From Pseudomonas sp. MM223 (GTDB lineage Bacteria > Pseudomonadota > Gammaproteobacteria > Pseudomonadales > Pseudomonadaceae), in contig OX352322.1 of the NCBI GenBank assembly GCA_947090765.1, positions 3,021,501 through 3,085,500 of the forward strand: a stretch of 64,000 bases of DNA, written 5' to 3'. The translations under genes were made by a program, and so were the position numbers. Under the pieces are notes generated by a model. The model was given only the letters and a program-made list of their open reading frames with translations, was not told where the DNA came from and did not search any database. Below, one piece after another: positions 63,897 through 64,000 of the stretch (positions are counted from its first letter, which is position 1; every line of letters starts with the position of its first letter).

Positions 63897-64000
63897 TGGA
63901 ATGGCTAGCTGACCCCACGGCCTGGCTAGGCCTGTTGACGCTTATCGTCCTTGAGCTGGTGCTGGGTATCGACAACCTGGTGTTCATTGCCATCCTGGCA
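63896..64000 (+). CDS. TerC-family inner-membrane protein, N-terminal part only
   Basis: The first 35 residues are present before the window ends: [35 protein letters not shown] without a stop. [12 protein letters not shown] is the signature of the first TerC helix, with the acidic residues proposed to bind metal. Family members with a C-terminal CBS/CorC region (YoaE/YegH) start in the same way. The rest of the gene lies outside the window. Confidence 0.88.
   Translation, partial: MEWLADPTAWLGLLTLIVLELVLGIDNLVFIAILA

Overview
The window looks like a chromosomal segment of a Pseudomonas of the putida group. The reasons are the high GC content, the many REP palindromes of the type 'GTGGGAGCGGCCTTG...CGC', and a familiar gene set: quinohemoprotein amine dehydrogenase, nfrBA, a MexEF-type pump, mobA, a gapN-like gene, a PACE transporter and a terC gene. 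I see no integrase, transposase, tRNA, rRNA or CRISPR array.

Region 1 (1-9.9 kb) holds a lone response regulator with a candidate sigma-54 promoter. It is followed by one long, translationally coupled operon. The first part encodes a type II secretion / type IV pilus-like machine: a GspE ATPase, PilM/N/O/P-like inner-membrane proteins, a lipoprotein secretin and three pseudopilin-like proteins. The last part is csgE-csgF-csgG, the curli translocon, with no csgA or csgB. Region 2 (10-12.4 kb) has a low-GC Ig-like repeat protein and a DUF3077-like small protein behind a structured leader.

Region 3 (12.8-35.5 kb) is the quinohemoprotein amine dehydrogenase (QHNDH) locus. An AcoR-type sigma-54 regulator is followed by qhpF (ABC exporter), qhpE (protease) and qhpG (FAD hydroxylase). 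The structural genes qhpA-D-C-B lie about 11 kb away, with a divergent aldehyde dehydrogenase and porin and a downstream acyl-CoA synthetase. Between the two halves sits an 8.7-kb catabolic module: an MFS transporter, a XylR/DmpR-type sigma-54 regulator, an OprB-like porin, a Zn alcohol dehydrogenase, an SDR, and a cupin like 2,4'-dihydroxyacetophenone dioxygenase. Each of its three other transcription units has a sigma-54 promoter with a TTGATCAA-type site 65-72 bp upstream.

Region 4 (35.7-44 kb) has mobA, an RND pump with its fusion protein, a divergent two-component system and a GGDEF diguanylate cyclase. Region 5 (44-50 kb) is nfrB-nfrA-ybcH-like, a c-di-GMP-responsive polysaccharide/phage N4 receptor locus next to the cyclase. 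Region 6 (50-64 kb) holds a PACE efflux protein, an attenuator leader peptide plus ilvA, a hypothetical gene, a VOC protein, a gapN-like dehydrogenase, a 1275-residue DUF6543/LRR protein, a GNAT/GT61 pair, an AraC regulator, and a terC gene cut by the window end and preceded by an overlapping small ORF.

Three genes close together (the cyclase 5' end, nfrB and ilvA) each carry an apparent single-base indel. These may be real mutations or a local sequence-quality problem. All functional calls rest on reading the translated sequences; no database search was run.
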